A stretch of DNA of 64,000 nucleotides, from positions 18,013-82,012 of the forward strand of contig JAKSYS010000233.1 in NCBI GenBank assembly GCA_022925895.1, written 5' to 3'. This DNA comes from Fragilaria crotonensis (Eukaryota > Bacillariophyta > Fragilariophyceae > Fragilariales > Fragilariaceae). Below the pieces are notes generated by a model. It was not told where the DNA came from. It was given only the letters and a program-made list of their open reading frames with translations, and made no database searches. Shown here piece after piece: positions 11,372-22,870 of this stretch (positions are counted from its first letter, which is position 1; each line of letters begins with the position of its first letter). The translations under genes were made by a program, and so were the position numbers.

Positions 11372-11531
11372 CACTTCCTTGAGAACAATCTGGCGTTACC
11401 TGACATCTGACTTGCATCCTCAGCACTTGCACTCACAGTACCAGGTATGCATCCAGCAAAATACTGGTGTAGTCGAGCTGGTTCAGTATGGCATTGATGT
11501 ATGACATAGCAACAAGAAGGAGGATCAAGAA

Positions 11532-12432
11532 ATGAGCTTGTTTTTCACGTTGTTCAACATTATACTATGGAGCTTTGTCGTCTTTGCCATTATACGCTGT
11601 TCCATGTCATGTCAAAAGTCTTGCGACAATTCCGCAACACAAACAACTGATCAGACGACGATTCAGAATCAAGAGACAGGTAATCCCGAAACATCACAAC
11701 AGCCGACATCAGCATCATGTGACGGAATTGACCCTGCTGTCCTACGGGCCAAGGTTATCCAGTCCATCTTTCCTGGACAAATGGTACGTTTCTCTGTCGG
11801 CTTGATGTTTCTGTTATCTCTTCCTTGCACTCTTATTTGAACAAATACTACCAGTACGCGATGTATTGCGCTACAATCATATCTAACTCTTACTGCACTA
11901 CTGTTCACGGTTTCTCATCAGGTTGATAACAACTCGAAGCTTGTGTACGACCCTGAATCTAATTCATACCAGTGGACCAACGATAAAACTAGCGATGCAT
12001 CATGTGCCATTTGCATAGAAAGTTACGGTACGTCCTTTTTACAGCTTGCGCTCGCATGTTCTTTGGAGGGTTGCACAATCCCTGACTCGTTTCTCCCACA
12101 TCTCACAAACTTCTTTTATCCATATTGCCTGCTGCCTACTACAATAACCTGCGTTGTGTGCGTGTGTTCCTGTTTCCATTCACGATCGTACCATGATAGT
12201 ATCGGGCGATGTGACTGTATCAAGCCAATGTGGTCATGTGTTTCATCGCGAATGCATCATGGGTTGGTTATTACATCATGATAACATTGGTGGTCGTGGG
12301 CGTGGTAGTGTGAATAACAAAGAACAAGGCAACGATGAATGTCCCCATTGTCGACAACTCATGTGGGATGCCGAGACCTACCAACTGGTGGAAACGGAAC
12401 TGCGTGCCATATGGAATCATTCCGAATCATAA
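11532..12432 (+). CDS. RING gene A: membrane-anchored RING-H2 protein
   Basis: Exons 11532-11783, 11922-12027 and 12200-12432 with GT-AG introns (phases 0 and 1) give about 196 residues. Residues 4-22 are a hydrophobic anchor. A Gln/Thr/Ser-rich stretch follows, then the family linker LRAKVIQSIFPGQ at the end of exon 1. Exon 2 carries LVYDPESNSYQWTND and the first RING pair CAIC (112, 115). Exon 3 gives CGHVFHREC (130-138) and CPHC (167-170), completing C-x2-C, C-x-H-x2-H-x2-C, C-x2-C, a RING-H2 zinc domain. The architecture matches ATL-type E3 ubiquitin ligases, which pass ubiquitin from an E2 at a membrane. A Gly/Arg/Asn-rich loop separates the last two zinc pairs. It is the first member of a six-gene same-strand cluster. 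Substrates are unknown. Confidence 0.85.
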
Positions 12433-13633
12433 GTATGGGAGTTCATACTCCCATCTGATATCGGATCTTGTTAATGTATTATTTGTATTGCTTGGAAAGA
12501 CGTGTACAAATAAGGATACTGAATTTTATAGACTTGATTTTGATTTATAAATGATTCTACGAGAAGTTGAGGGACGATTTGGGCGATACCTTAGAAGGGC
12601 CAGACCCAAACCTTGGTTCTCCATTATTGCCTGTGACACCTTGCGATTCATCCATGGCTATCCGCAGTTTTTGGTATGCTTCCTGATGACCATGTCGACT
12701 GTACACAAATAATGATGGGGATGAATGATGCGCTATTTGTCGAGACTACTTCATCAATCGAGACGATACAGAATACTTGCTCGAAAATCTTTGGGACAAT
12801 AAGACCGCTTCGGAAACAAGAACAGCGACAATTTCGCCCCACCTCCCATTAGTGTTATAATATGTCGTCTCCGTGCATACAGTACTAGTGCGACAATTTC
12901 ATCATTTCCTGTCGTGTTGTCTGTTTCCAGACAACAATCAAGTACTGTATCAACTGATCAACTGATCAACTGTCAACAAAAGTCCCATTCATCATCATTC
13001 AAACGATGGCAATCAGAAAAATGGATTGTGTTTTACCCTCAGAGAGACCCTATTAGACTATCAAAGAGCATTGGAGTCGATATCTTTCACACGGCTTTTC
13101 GCGTGATACGATTGTCTCGACAGCGATAGTAGCCGAGCCTAGTAGTAGTATGTGACTTAAGGACACCCCGACATCAAATGACTCTCGTGATGATATATGA
13201 CACTACTATGTGTTATCTTTCGTTCCTAGACCATATATTGCCCTCAGTCTAAGTGTACTATGATAGCAGATAGCAGACCATGGGCTACTCGATCCTAGGC
13301 GATGGTTTCCAAAACAACGCATGCACATGCGTACGTTAATGACGTCACCTCAACGCAGATTCCGAAATCATGAACTCCATGTATCCACTATCTCCTATCT
13401 ATTTACAATTTGGATATTAAATAAGACTGAAATCTTCACAAGATCATGTGAAATCTGAAACGTGCACCCTTGTCCCTTTGTTGTATCATAAATCTGACTT
13501 CTAGTTTTAGTACCGGTGCCAGAGGTACAGAACTCCGTATTCTGGTGCAGTCCAACAACAATTGAACTTGTCACCAGTTCTTGTAGCTCTCTATATAGCT
13601 CTCTGATACAAAGCAAGGACAAGGACTCAGGAA
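12433..13633. other. Intergenic between RING genes A and B
   Basis: The 3' flank of gene A (12600-13010) is recognisably related to the 3' flanks of genes C and D: shared words include gatgaatgatg, gagacgatacag and atcaactgtcaacaaa. The duplicated unit therefore includes downstream DNA. A (tgatcaac)n run lies at about 12954-12974. The gene B upstream element is at 13445-13471. No other gene seen. Confidence 0.5.
13445..13471 (+). promoter_or_regulatory. Conserved upstream element of RING gene B
   Basis: Identical over 27 bp to 11345-11371 and placed 189 bp before the gene B start codon. Confidence 0.4.
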
Positions 13634-14533
13634 ATGAGCGTGTTGAACGCTGTGTTGAACATTATAGTAGGGGCCTTCGTCATCTTTGCCATTTTGCTCT
13701 GTTATATGTCATTTCAAAGACCTACCATTGGCAATTCCGCAACACAAACAACTGATCAGAGAACGATTCAGAATGAAGAGACTGATGATTCCGGAACTTT
13801 GCCGCAACAGCAGGCAGAAGTCGCATGTGACGGAATTGACCCAGTCGTACTAAGGTCCAAGGTTATCCAGTCCATCTTTCCTGGGCAAACGGTACGCACC
13901 TCTGTCGACTTGATATTGTGGTTAGTGTTACTTTGTACTCTTCATACAACAAAATACTGCATGCAACAAGGCGCGACGATCACTCTTTACTCATACTGTA
14001 CTACTTTCATTGGTTTTTATTAGGTTGATAACAACTCGAAGCTTGTGTACGACCCTGAATCCAATTCCTTCCACTGGACCGACGACAAGACGAGCGATGC
14101 ATCATGTGCCATTTGCATAGAAAGTTATGGTATGTCTTGGTTCCAGCTTGCGTGTGTTCTTTCCAATGGCGCTACCCCCGACTCATTCTTTCAATTTTTC
14201 ATCCGTATTGCCTGTCATTTCCTGTTGCAATAACACACACTGTGTGTGTGTATTCGTGTTTCCATGCACAACTATTCACGATCATCCGAAATGATAGTAT
14301 CGGGCGATGTGACAGTATCAAGTCAATGTGGACATGTATTTCATCGAGAATGCATCATGGGTTGGTTATTGCATCGTCGTAAGGTTGGTCGTGGTGGTCG
14401 CAGTCGTGTGCCTAACAATGGACAACAAGGCAACGATGAATGTCCCCATTGTCGACAACTCATGTGGGATACCGAGACCTACCAACAAGCGGAGACGGAA
14501 CTGCGTGCTACATGGAATCATTCCAAAGAATAA
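13634..14533 (+). CDS. RING gene B: membrane-anchored RING-H2 protein
   Basis: Exons 13634-13891, 14024-14129 and 14298-14533 give about 199 residues; exon 2 is 106 bp as in genes A, C and D and the intron phases are the same. Residues 3-24 form the membrane segment (NIIVGAFVIFAILLCYM). The linker reads VVLRSKVIQSIFPGQT. RING ligands are CAIC in exon 2, then CGHVFHREC and CPHC in exon 3. The loop before CPHC is long and rich in Gly, Arg and Asn. It is closest to gene A in coding and upstream sequence, so a recent tandem duplicate. Probable membrane E3 ubiquitin ligase. Confidence 0.85.
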
Positions 14534-15040
14534 TTCGAGAGGATGAGTCTCGCCTATCTTTTCCCAGGGTGTCAATGTGTCGTCTTTTTTTCACTCGACG
14601 AATTTTTGTATTGCACACATGGTGAAAGGTGTACAAGGAAGATTACTGGCGTTTTTGGACGGGGTTGTGATTGTTTTCAAGGCGAAGAGGAGGCTCGATT
14701 GGTCATTATTGTTAAAATATCTCAACTCCTTTATTGGTGTATTGGATGATTGGATAGTGTTATAAGCTCTTATGAGTGATTGATGACTTTTGATGTGTAG
14801 TATTTTGAGAAGCATAGACTACCCTACGCTATACACGCTCACAATATTGACATATTGACACAGCAGCATTAGTATCTCCCTACTACTCCGAGTACTGTCC
14901 TGGTACAGTTTTGGAACAACGGCATTGAGTTTTGATATGCGATATGCATATGTACAAAGTAGCTAGTATTCATTCAGTGATGGAAGACAAGCAATCGGGG
15001 GAGACCAGATACGAGACACGACGATAACAGCACACTAATA
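14534..15040. other. 3' flank of RING gene B up to the MITE
   Basis: No gene supported. AT-rich and unlike the A/C/D 3' flanks at a glance. It ends in the TA target dinucleotide (15039-15040) of the MITE. Confidence 0.45.
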
Positions 15041-15803
15041 CTCCCTCCGTCCGAATATAGTAGTCCCAACTAATATTTTAAAGGGGTTCCCATCCGGTGT
15101 CTTTCAGTCATTTGGACGTAGGCTCCTGGTATGTTTCTACGATTTGGCGAGGCATGCGCTCCCTCAACCGACACTACTTAGAGAAATTTCCGCATTGTGA
15201 CATAAAATTCCGCCTAATCGACATTCCTTAGGTCATGTAGAATGAAACACATGGAAACGGAACGGTATTCAAAGCAAATGACACGTATAGTTACATATAG
15301 TTTTGAATGAGCCTTGTATGAGGAAAAGTGTCCTTGCAATTCGAGACACGATTTTTAATTAGACATTTTCCGTTATTGCTTCCTATATGGCGCGATATTG
15401 ATTTGGTAAGCACATAAAAGCCATGAACAACGACCGTTAATGACTTCAAGCAAAACTACTGTCAGGACTGCAACCTTTCAGGTGTGACAGCGTTCTGGAA
15501 ACGATTTATTTTGTTTAGCCCCAGTACGTTTTGTGTTCCTCATGCGTAGTTGAAAAGTCGTAACGGAAGCTTCGGGACGGGGAGGTCATCTGCGCGAGTT
15601 ACAGCCTTAAGAAAAATTTATTTAGAAAATTGCGACCTGAAAACTCAATTTTGAACATTCAGATCGAAACGCATGCATTTGATGTTATACATGGATCGAT
15701 AGTGTTCATTTCGAGCAATCCAAATGACATGACGTTTCAGTGAAATGCCAGAATTTTCTCGACTGAAAGTTTAAGTGGGACTACTATATTCGGACGGAGG
15801 GAG
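15041..15803. mobile_element. Stowaway-like MITE (Tc1/mariner type), 763 bp
   Basis: Perfect 28-bp terminal inverted repeats begin CTCCCTCCGTCCGAATATAG and are flanked by TA on each side (15039-15040, 15804-15805). The first 12 bases equal the end consensus of Stowaway MITEs known from plants, and TA duplication is the Tc1/mariner rule. There is no ORF of note, so it is non-autonomous and would depend on a mariner-type transposase elsewhere. It sits between RING genes B and C; without it the spacing of those genes would be near that of the other tandem members. Confidence 0.9.
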
Positions 15804-15805
15804 TA

Positions 15806-16151
15806 CTAATTATGACGCCTGACGGCGGATGCTTGAGACTTGAGAGACGCCTGACTCATACATACATAAGCCGAATGAAGAAGCCGAAGAACATGAATCT
15901 CTTGCATATATGCGATGTACTGTAGTATTCATCATGCCGTCCCATACAACGATAGTCTATGACTAGCGGTACAGTAGACAGTAGTAGTACAGCAAATCGT
16001 ATGATACGAAACGACGGCATAATCAAAAGAGGACTTGTACGAGGTACTTGTACCAGGTACTACTCCGTGGGGCGGAGCTGCGGCAATAAGTTCAAACTCT
16101 AAAAACTGCACTCGATGAACTGTGCCCATGAAACAGGAACAATAATCAAGG
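15806..16151. other. Upstream region of RING gene C
   Basis: No gene seen. Holds the short gtac/agtac-rich words common in this window's spacers (16030-16065). It lacks the 27-bp element found before genes A and B. Confidence 0.4.
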
Positions 16152-16958
16152 ATGAACTTCCCTTTCACCAGTTACAACATCATACTCTTTTGCCTTCTCT
16201 TTGTTGCCATTGTTCGCTTTTGTTTTTTAGCCTATCGAAGAGTGGGCAATTCCTCAACAATACAGAATCAAGAGACAGCCATTTCAGAAACGTCACCACA
16301 GCAGGGGGCAGCAGAAACGGATGGAATCAACCCTGCTCTGCTGCGGACCAAGGTTATCGAGTCCATCTTTCCTGGACAAACGGTATGTTCCTATGTCAAC
16401 TTTTTACTACAGGGGTTGTTTCTGTTTCTGTCTTCTTGTTAACAAAATATGTATTGAACGACCTCTCCTAACTCATACTGTTCCACGTTTCATCAGGTTG
16501 ATAACAATGCGACTCTTGTATACGATGCTGAATCCAATTCCTACCAGTGGGCCAACGATAAGACAGGTGATGCTTCATGCTCCATTTGTATAGAAAGTTA
16601 TGGTACGTGTGTGTTGTTTGCAACTAAGATAGCACAACCCCTGGCTCCATTGTCGCACAACTCACAACAGTGTGTGCGCTCGTTTTTATCCATGCTCTAC
16701 AATTATCATAATGTCTGTATAGAACCTGGCGATGTGACGGTATCAAGTCAATGTGGTCATGTATTTCATCGAGAGTGCATCATGGGTTGGTTATTACATC
16801 ATGATAAGGTTGGTGCTGGTCAGGGTGGTGTCAATAACAATGGACAAGGCAACGATGAATGTCCCCATTGTCGACAACTCATGTGGGATGCCGACACATA
16901 CCAACTTGTGGAGACAGAACTGCGTGCCACATGGAATCATTCCGAAGAAAGAACGTGA
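16152..16958 (+). CDS. RING gene C: membrane-anchored RING-H2 protein
   Basis: Exons 16152-16382, 16497-16602 and 16723-16958 give about 190 residues. The hydrophobic anchor is near residues 8-27 (YNIILFCLLFVAIVRFCFLA). The linker is ALLRTKVIESIFPGQT. Exon 2 has LVYDAESNSYQWANDK and CSIC; exon 3 has GDVTVSSQCGHVFHREC and CPHC. The RING loop insert (Gly/Gln/Asn-rich) is present. The protein ends WNHSEERT. It is closest to gene D, sharing the AESNS/AEANS change and the EPGDV junction after intron 2. Predicted membrane E3 ubiquitin ligase. Confidence 0.85.
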
Positions 16959-18327
16959 GAGATGATTAAGAGATATCATTTCCCACGGTGTCAACGAATT
17001 GTTTGTATTGCATGGTAAGAAGTGGTCACGGTTGTGATTGATTCTAGGAGAAGCCGAGGGACGATTGGATACCATGGACGGCCGAGTCCACCATTGAATT
17101 TGACACCTCGCAATGTATTCATGGCGATCTTGTTTCTGTCCATGAATTGTACACTCAGGCAAGTACACACAAATGTTTGGTGTTTGCTTCCTCATGACAA
17201 CGACCAATGTATAAAAATAAATAACGATGGTGATGAATGCTGGGTGTGTTGTCAAAGCCACAAACTCATAACAGACGATAAAGTAATAATCAGTATTGGT
17301 CTCTAGAGCTTAAGCGATGACGAGGAATCTGTAGGAAACAACTACAGCGACAACTTCGTCACGATTTTGTTGATACATACTGTATACCCTGTACACGCAT
17401 AGTTTGAATGTTATCATTCCCTGTTGTTTCTAGCCTGTTCCTTGGAAATATGCAACAACTGTATCAACTGTCAACAAATCCCCCATGCATCATCATTCAG
17501 AGGATAAAACTGCTGACTCATCACCATTGTTATTTGTTCTGCATCTACTTGTTGTCTCGCAGTAACTGTTTACTGCTGTCCATGGATGGTATTGTTGTTC
17601 CTTTTTTCTTCTAAAAAAGCTGCTGTATTGGCAATTTCCAAAGTCAATGGAATCCATTTGTCTTGCCATTTCAAACAAGCTCAGCTCCCAATCCCATGTT
17701 ACCAAGACGCAGCATGTGCTGACTGTCATTAGAGTCATGGTTCATCAGCTACTAAAAACGGTAGTTATTGGAATCTCTCTGTCATTTGACAGATCTCGGA
17801 CATTCACGAACTACCAGTACCAGAGCTACAGTAGAGTACGAACCGGAGCATTCATCAGACCCCCGTACATACTTCGACTGTTACTATCGCACTGTGTACT
17901 GTGTACTGTGTATAGTTTTGGTTTTGGCACTAGTAGCTGCAGCTATGCAGCTATGCAGTGTGCACTGCACTGGTGGTAGTTGCCAATCGCCAATTAAGCG
18001 GGACAGCGCAAGAAAACATGTGCTGTACTGTATTTGAGAGGAGGAACGAAGAAAGCCCAAGCCGAACAAGAAACAAGAACCCTCTGTGCTTCGTTGAGCA
18101 TTTTGACTCTTGACTCTTGACACATTTTTAGTTGTACTGTAGTACTCCGTACTACGTGTCACACTACGTACGCCGCACTCCTTTCTATCGAACACTTTGC
18201 AAGTATCTGTAAGACTGGAATGGAGTAACTCTGCAGGAGCAGATTCTGTGCAGCAAGCGTTTAAATCGAGCACTCGAACTTCAAACAGTCCTCCCGATAT
18301 AACACAAGAACAAAACGATAAGCAAGA
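16959..18327. other. Intergenic between RING genes C and D
   Basis: The first 550 bp is related to the 3' flanks of genes A and D (gacggccgag, gatgaatg, caactgtcaacaaa words). The remainder has no supported gene; short ORFs lack character. It contains repeated actgtgt and gtgca words around 17890-17965. Confidence 0.45.
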
Positions 18328-19229
18328 ATGGGCTTGTATGATGTTATCTTCTACGTTGTGTTATGGTGCCTTATCCTTGCTGCCATGATACACTGTTGGC
18401 GTATGTCGTTTCGAGGAGGTCCCAACCATGCCGCAGCAGCAACCACAAATCAGACAGCCGATGCCACTTCCGGAACATTGCCACAAGAACAGGCAACAGC
18501 AACCGATGGAATTGACCCTGCTCTACTGCGGTCCAAGGTTATCGAGTCCATCTTTCCAGGACAAACGGTACGTTCCTCTGACGACTTGTTATATTGATGA
18601 AGGTTATTCTGTTTCTGCTTCTGTTGCGCTCTTTTTTGAACAAAATAGGAGTACTATTACGCATTGTACTGACCCATTCCTAACTTATACCGCACGACTT
18701 GTCATATCAGGTTGATAACAATTCGACTCTTGTATACGACGCTGAAGCCAATTCCTACCAGTGGACGAATGATAAGGCTGGAGATGCATCCTGCGCTATA
18801 TGCATAGAAAATTATGGTACGAATGCTTGTTACGACTGTCGCTTTGCTACGAGGGGCACAACCCTCGACTCCATTCCCTCATAACTCACAACTTTCGTTA
18901 TCGAACTTGTTGACAACTATATTGTGAAAATCATGATAGAACCTGGCGATGTCACTATATCCAGTCAATGTGGTCATGTATTTCATCGAGAGTGTATCAT
19001 GGGTTGGTTATTACATCATGATAAGGTTGGTGCTCGTCAGGGTGGTGTGATTAACAATGGACAAGGCAATGATGAATGTCCCCATTGTCGACAACTCATG
19101 TGGGATGCCGAGACCTACCAACTTGTGGAGACGGAACTGTGCCACATGGAATCAATCCGAATCATAAGTAAATTTGAGGATGATTTTCTCCTACATCATT
19201 TTCCCATGGTGTCTTGGTATTGTATGTAA
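18328..19229 (+). CDS. RING gene D: membrane-anchored RING-H2 protein with altered C-terminus
   Basis: Exons 18328-18567, 18711-18816 and 18940-19229 give about 211 residues. Anchor near residues 4-24 (YDVIFYVVLWCLILAAMIHC), linker ALLRSKVIESIFPGQT, RING ligands CAIC, CGHVFHREC, CPHC. After VETEL the paralogues read R-A-T/I-W-N-H-S-E and stop. Here two bases (cg of cgtgcc) are missing, so the frame shifts and runs about 30 residues further to a new stop, giving a tail ending HFPMVSWYCM. The RING domain itself is intact, so activity may be kept. Closest relative in the window is gene C. Confidence 0.82.
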
Positions 19230-19741
19230 GGCATGGCAAACGATGTAACGTGACTATACGCACTTGGTTGTGTGGGGTTGTGATTGTTTCTTGTCATGGG
19301 TGATTGTAGTACGACCAATTACGAAAAGACAAGACACATTGGATGTTACGGACGGCCGAGACCGAAAACATGGAGTCTCTCCACCAATGGAAAGTGACAC
19401 GTCGCAAATTTATCCATCGTGATCGTTTTCTGTCGACGAAAATGTGCACTCACGCAAGTATACACAAATCTTTGGTATGCGTCCTAATGACATTGTTCAA
19501 TGTATATACAAATATAACGATGGTGATGAATGATGTGCTTCTTGGCCATTGTCGAGGTGACAAACTCAATTGAGACGATACAGTCATCTAAAGTATTGGC
19601 TCAAGATTTTTGTGGCAACGACGAGTACTCTGAAGGTAACATTCATCGAACCTCACTTTATTGTTAAGATATCTCTATTCCTTGTACACACCATTTCAAC
19701 CATGCCATGATTTCCCCGATTGGTTTGCCTCTCTCTATTTG
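19230..19741. other. 3' flank of RING gene D
   Basis: Related to the 3' flanks of genes A and C (gacggccgag at about 19350; gatgaatgatg and gagacgatacag around 19523-19581). No gene is supported. Confidence 0.45.
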
Positions 19742-20981
19742 TCAACACGGATATTCGATCTGGTCGTGGAATACAATCCCGCTGTTTTTAGTGGCGGCAC
19801 GAATTCGCTGCCATGCATAGGTTGTAGGTTGATTCATGACATCCATCGGTGTCAAGTATTCCAGAACTACAGTGGCCACCGGATGAAGCAATGTTTCATT
19901 GAGGAGGTCGCGAAGTGTCAATGCCAAGCACATTTGAAATGGATCAAGATTTGGGTTCATCATGACACCGACATCGTTTCTGTTGTTGGAAATGCCGTGC
20001 GCCGACGACAAAGACGACAACAATGGAGATGGCACGGCCAGAGTGAAACTAGCAAACGATTCCATGTACAATTTGAGTTCCGTGAGCTTCGCGACCTGTT
20101 GTTGATAGCTTGTGCGGGTGTTTCACCCTTGTGATTGAGTGCCGTCAAGAGCATAAAGGACATGTTCCCTTGCCATTGAAGCGTTTCATCATACTATAGT
20201 CGTGTTCCAGCAGTGCCTTGGCAATGGCCTTGGAACTTGCCAAATGTAGAGGAGCATCGCCGGCTTTGTTGACACAACATGGATCGGCACCATTCATTTG
20301 TGACAGAAGCACTTGAATGACTGCGACTATTTCGTTGTCATGTGGCTGTAATGGTTGCCGCATTTGGTATGGACGCCGCAGCCGCAACATGCGAGGTGTA
20401 CAAGATCCATGAATGTCCAGAATTGTTGCATTCGCATTCGCCCCGTGATGGAGCAAGACTTTGACAATATCCGCATTTCCAGCACTGCATGCCAAATGAA
20501 GTGGTGTACGACCCATAAAGTCAACCGCAGTGTCGGGATGTAAACAAATCTCAAGGAGGTAACGCACAATCGCATAGTGTCCATGGATGGAAGCAATGTG
20601 AAGTGGTGTCTTTTGGAAGGTGTCAGTCACGTTGGTATTGGCGTTATGCTTCTCAATCAGATACCCAAGAATCCCGAAATGACCTCGTTCGGCTGCCAAC
20701 CAGAGAGGTGTTTGGCTGCGATCGTTTGTGGCATTCACATTGGCAGAGTACTCTTCCGTCAATACCTTGACTAGGGCAGTGTGACCTGCCGCTACGGCTT
20801 CGTGGAGTGCTGTTTGTCCAAAATAACCTCGGTGGTCCACGTCGACGACTCCTTTATCGATGAGTTCCTTGATCTTGTTGATATAAAAACAACAATTTCC
20901 CCACCTTGCGAATTGGTGAAGTTCTTCATCCAAGCAGTTCATAGTTGATTGTTGTTGCAATTGCAAGTGATGCAATATCAC
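19742..20981 (-). CDS. Ankyrin-repeat protein, reading frame broken twice
   Basis: Minus-strand frame 20981-20145 has successive ankyrin repeats: GQTALHEAVAAGHTALVKVL, QTPLWLAAERGHFGILGYLI, KTPLHIASIHGHYAIVRYLL, RTPLHLACSAGNADIVKVLL and a later DAPLHLASSKAIAKALL. It then shifts: MSFMLLTALNHKGETPAQAI (about 20163-20090) continues the protein in a second frame, and LTELKLYMESFASFTLA to the stop at 19742 in a third. Both shifts fit one missing base each (near 20150 and 20088). Ankyrin stacks bind protein partners; no other domain is visible. The start may be the ATG at 20942 rather than 20981. Lying opposite in strand between RING genes D and E, it splits the cluster. Either a young pseudogene or assembly indels. 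Confidence 0.72.
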
Positions 20982-22870
20982 GATTGTGTATTGTTGGTTT
21001 AAGAAGCGTAGTATTGTGTTTGTGTGCCATTCCGTTCAGCACATTTTGTTCGATTTTCAATTTTGAAAATCATTGTGGCCGTTGATGTTGGCGTTGGCTT
21101 GGTTCCACGAAATGAAAACTGAAAACGCATACCCACGACATTGTATTTTACCTATTGGAGGCATGCATTGCACTTCACACAAATACTCGATCGCAGATGC
21201 ACATTGCATAATCATAGAAACCAATGACATGGCGAGCTTCTCAGAGCACATATCCCAACCGCGATGCCCTGACATGATGGTGACGAATCTCCTCTGACCA
21301 AGCAGTGTCAAATAATGAAAGACGCACAACAAGGTTGACAACACTTCCGCTGCGCGCTCGGTCAGGTTCAGTTGCTCGATTCGGTTGGACAGGCAAGGAC
21401 ACAAGGTGGCGCATATGCCCGTCAATGCTCACCGAAGTTCCGCGCATCTCCACGCCTTCTGTCACGGGGGCAGTTCAATGTGTGCACCCACCTCCACCAC
21501 TACAATGAGGAGGACTGTTTTGACGGAGGTATGGGCGAGTTGTTGCAGAAGTTGTCTGGAGGCATTAAGCTGACGTCTGCCCTGCACAATAGTATGTGTG
21601 TTTCGCCCCCGAGCGATAAGGGTGAGTGTTATCCAGCAGAGAAGCACAACAATGTGGTTCAGAAGGACAAGAGGGAGAACGATGCAGGAGATTATACTTC
21701 TAGGGTCAGGACCATTCTCCACCTTTCCCGTTTACACCTGAAGTTGCTGTCCTAGTCCTTTTCACTGATCAATTGGCACTTTGCATTGCTGCAATGAAGG
21801 TTTTGGGAAAACAAAGCCAATCCAGGAGTGGAGAGGCCCTTAGCAATGCCGAGCAAGGTGAGCTTGTAGCCAAGGCGGCGAGCGTGCCACCATGGCTGTG
21901 GATTGGGGGTTTGGTGGGTGAAGGTGAAACCAGCGGTCAACCCGCAGTCCGACACATGGTCGAGGGTGACTCATCTCTAAAACTTGGTGGAAGAGGCGGA
22001 ATCGGGCCAATGTGCTTGCCCTCTACGAAATACGTCGGGGAAGAGGGACCTCAGGTGGCAAGGGAGCAAGTGACGGGCACTTTCGACGCTTTCCCATTGG
22101 TAACGACATGCAGGCTGTTCAGAGTCGCTAATGACAAGTTAACCTCGTAGATGCTGGTCAGATTGGACGGGCCACTCTGAAGTCCTTGGAATTCCTGGCG
22201 GCGTTGTTGGGGCTTGTGATGGAGCTCGTGTTTCATGTGATGCTTTTGAAAGGGCTCGGCGACGGGCTGGTTGATGTTGTCGAATTTTGTCGACGCGAGT
22301 CGGATACAACAGAGAATTGCGGTCTGGCATGCGGTCTACTCCAATACTTCATAGATCAGGGGATTCAGTACTATATTCGGAGTGATTTGCGGGATGTGAG
22401 AATGTGCTTGGTGATCCCAAGTCACGCATGTTGGATTGGTCGGACTCTCAGCTTGTTCAACATGTATTGAAGGTACCGAGCAACTTTTGGATTGCGGCAA
22501 TTCCCTAGCAAATCGCTGCTGTGGTCGCAGCCCAGCACTTGTCAGTGCGAAGTGCGAACCGACTCCATCGCGAGACTGTAAGTCTTCTCTGAAGATATTA
22601 ACGAGAGGTATTTGAGCGTCGTCGAGGGTTTTTGAACTTGCCGTGTTGTGTAGAGTATTCGAGAATGCGAGTACTTGCACTGACTACTTGTACTGAGTAA
22701 TGTACCAGTAAGACGAGGATTTTCATTTTGTGTCATGTTTCCAAGTTCCAATCCGCGAAACGGATGACGTGTCAGGGGATTCTGATTGGTGCAAGTGCAT
22801 TTGGTCTTGATGTGCAACAAGCAACCTGCAACACAAACATATATCTGATACTTCAGTAGTGTTTTTGATC
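20982..22870. other. Intergenic between ankyrin gene and RING gene E
   Basis: No recognisable gene. 21300-22500 is more GC-rich than other spacers and holds ORFs of 90-127 codons on both strands (for example 21372-21755 and 21773-22150 plus), none with a motif I know. A degraded transposon is possible but unsupported. Confidence 0.35.

Larger units (their letters stand above)
8170..11531. other. Long intergenic region without a supported gene
   Basis: The first part is the promoter side of the plastid gene, with an (AC)n microsatellite at about 8309-8326. A hairpin lies at 8352-8380. A 16-bp perfect palindrome TTTTAATGCATTAAAA is at 9110-9125, and two telomere-like CCCTAA units lie near 9581-9592. 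Short ORFs between 9300 and 11100 have no recognisable protein character. The upstream region of RING gene A occupies the last few hundred bases. Confidence 0.45.

Noticed and set aside
21372-22150. Two plus-strand ORFs of about 125 codons between the ankyrin gene and RING gene E
   Set aside because: Unrelated frames, no recognised motif and no splice continuity; kept only as a note in the intergenic entry.
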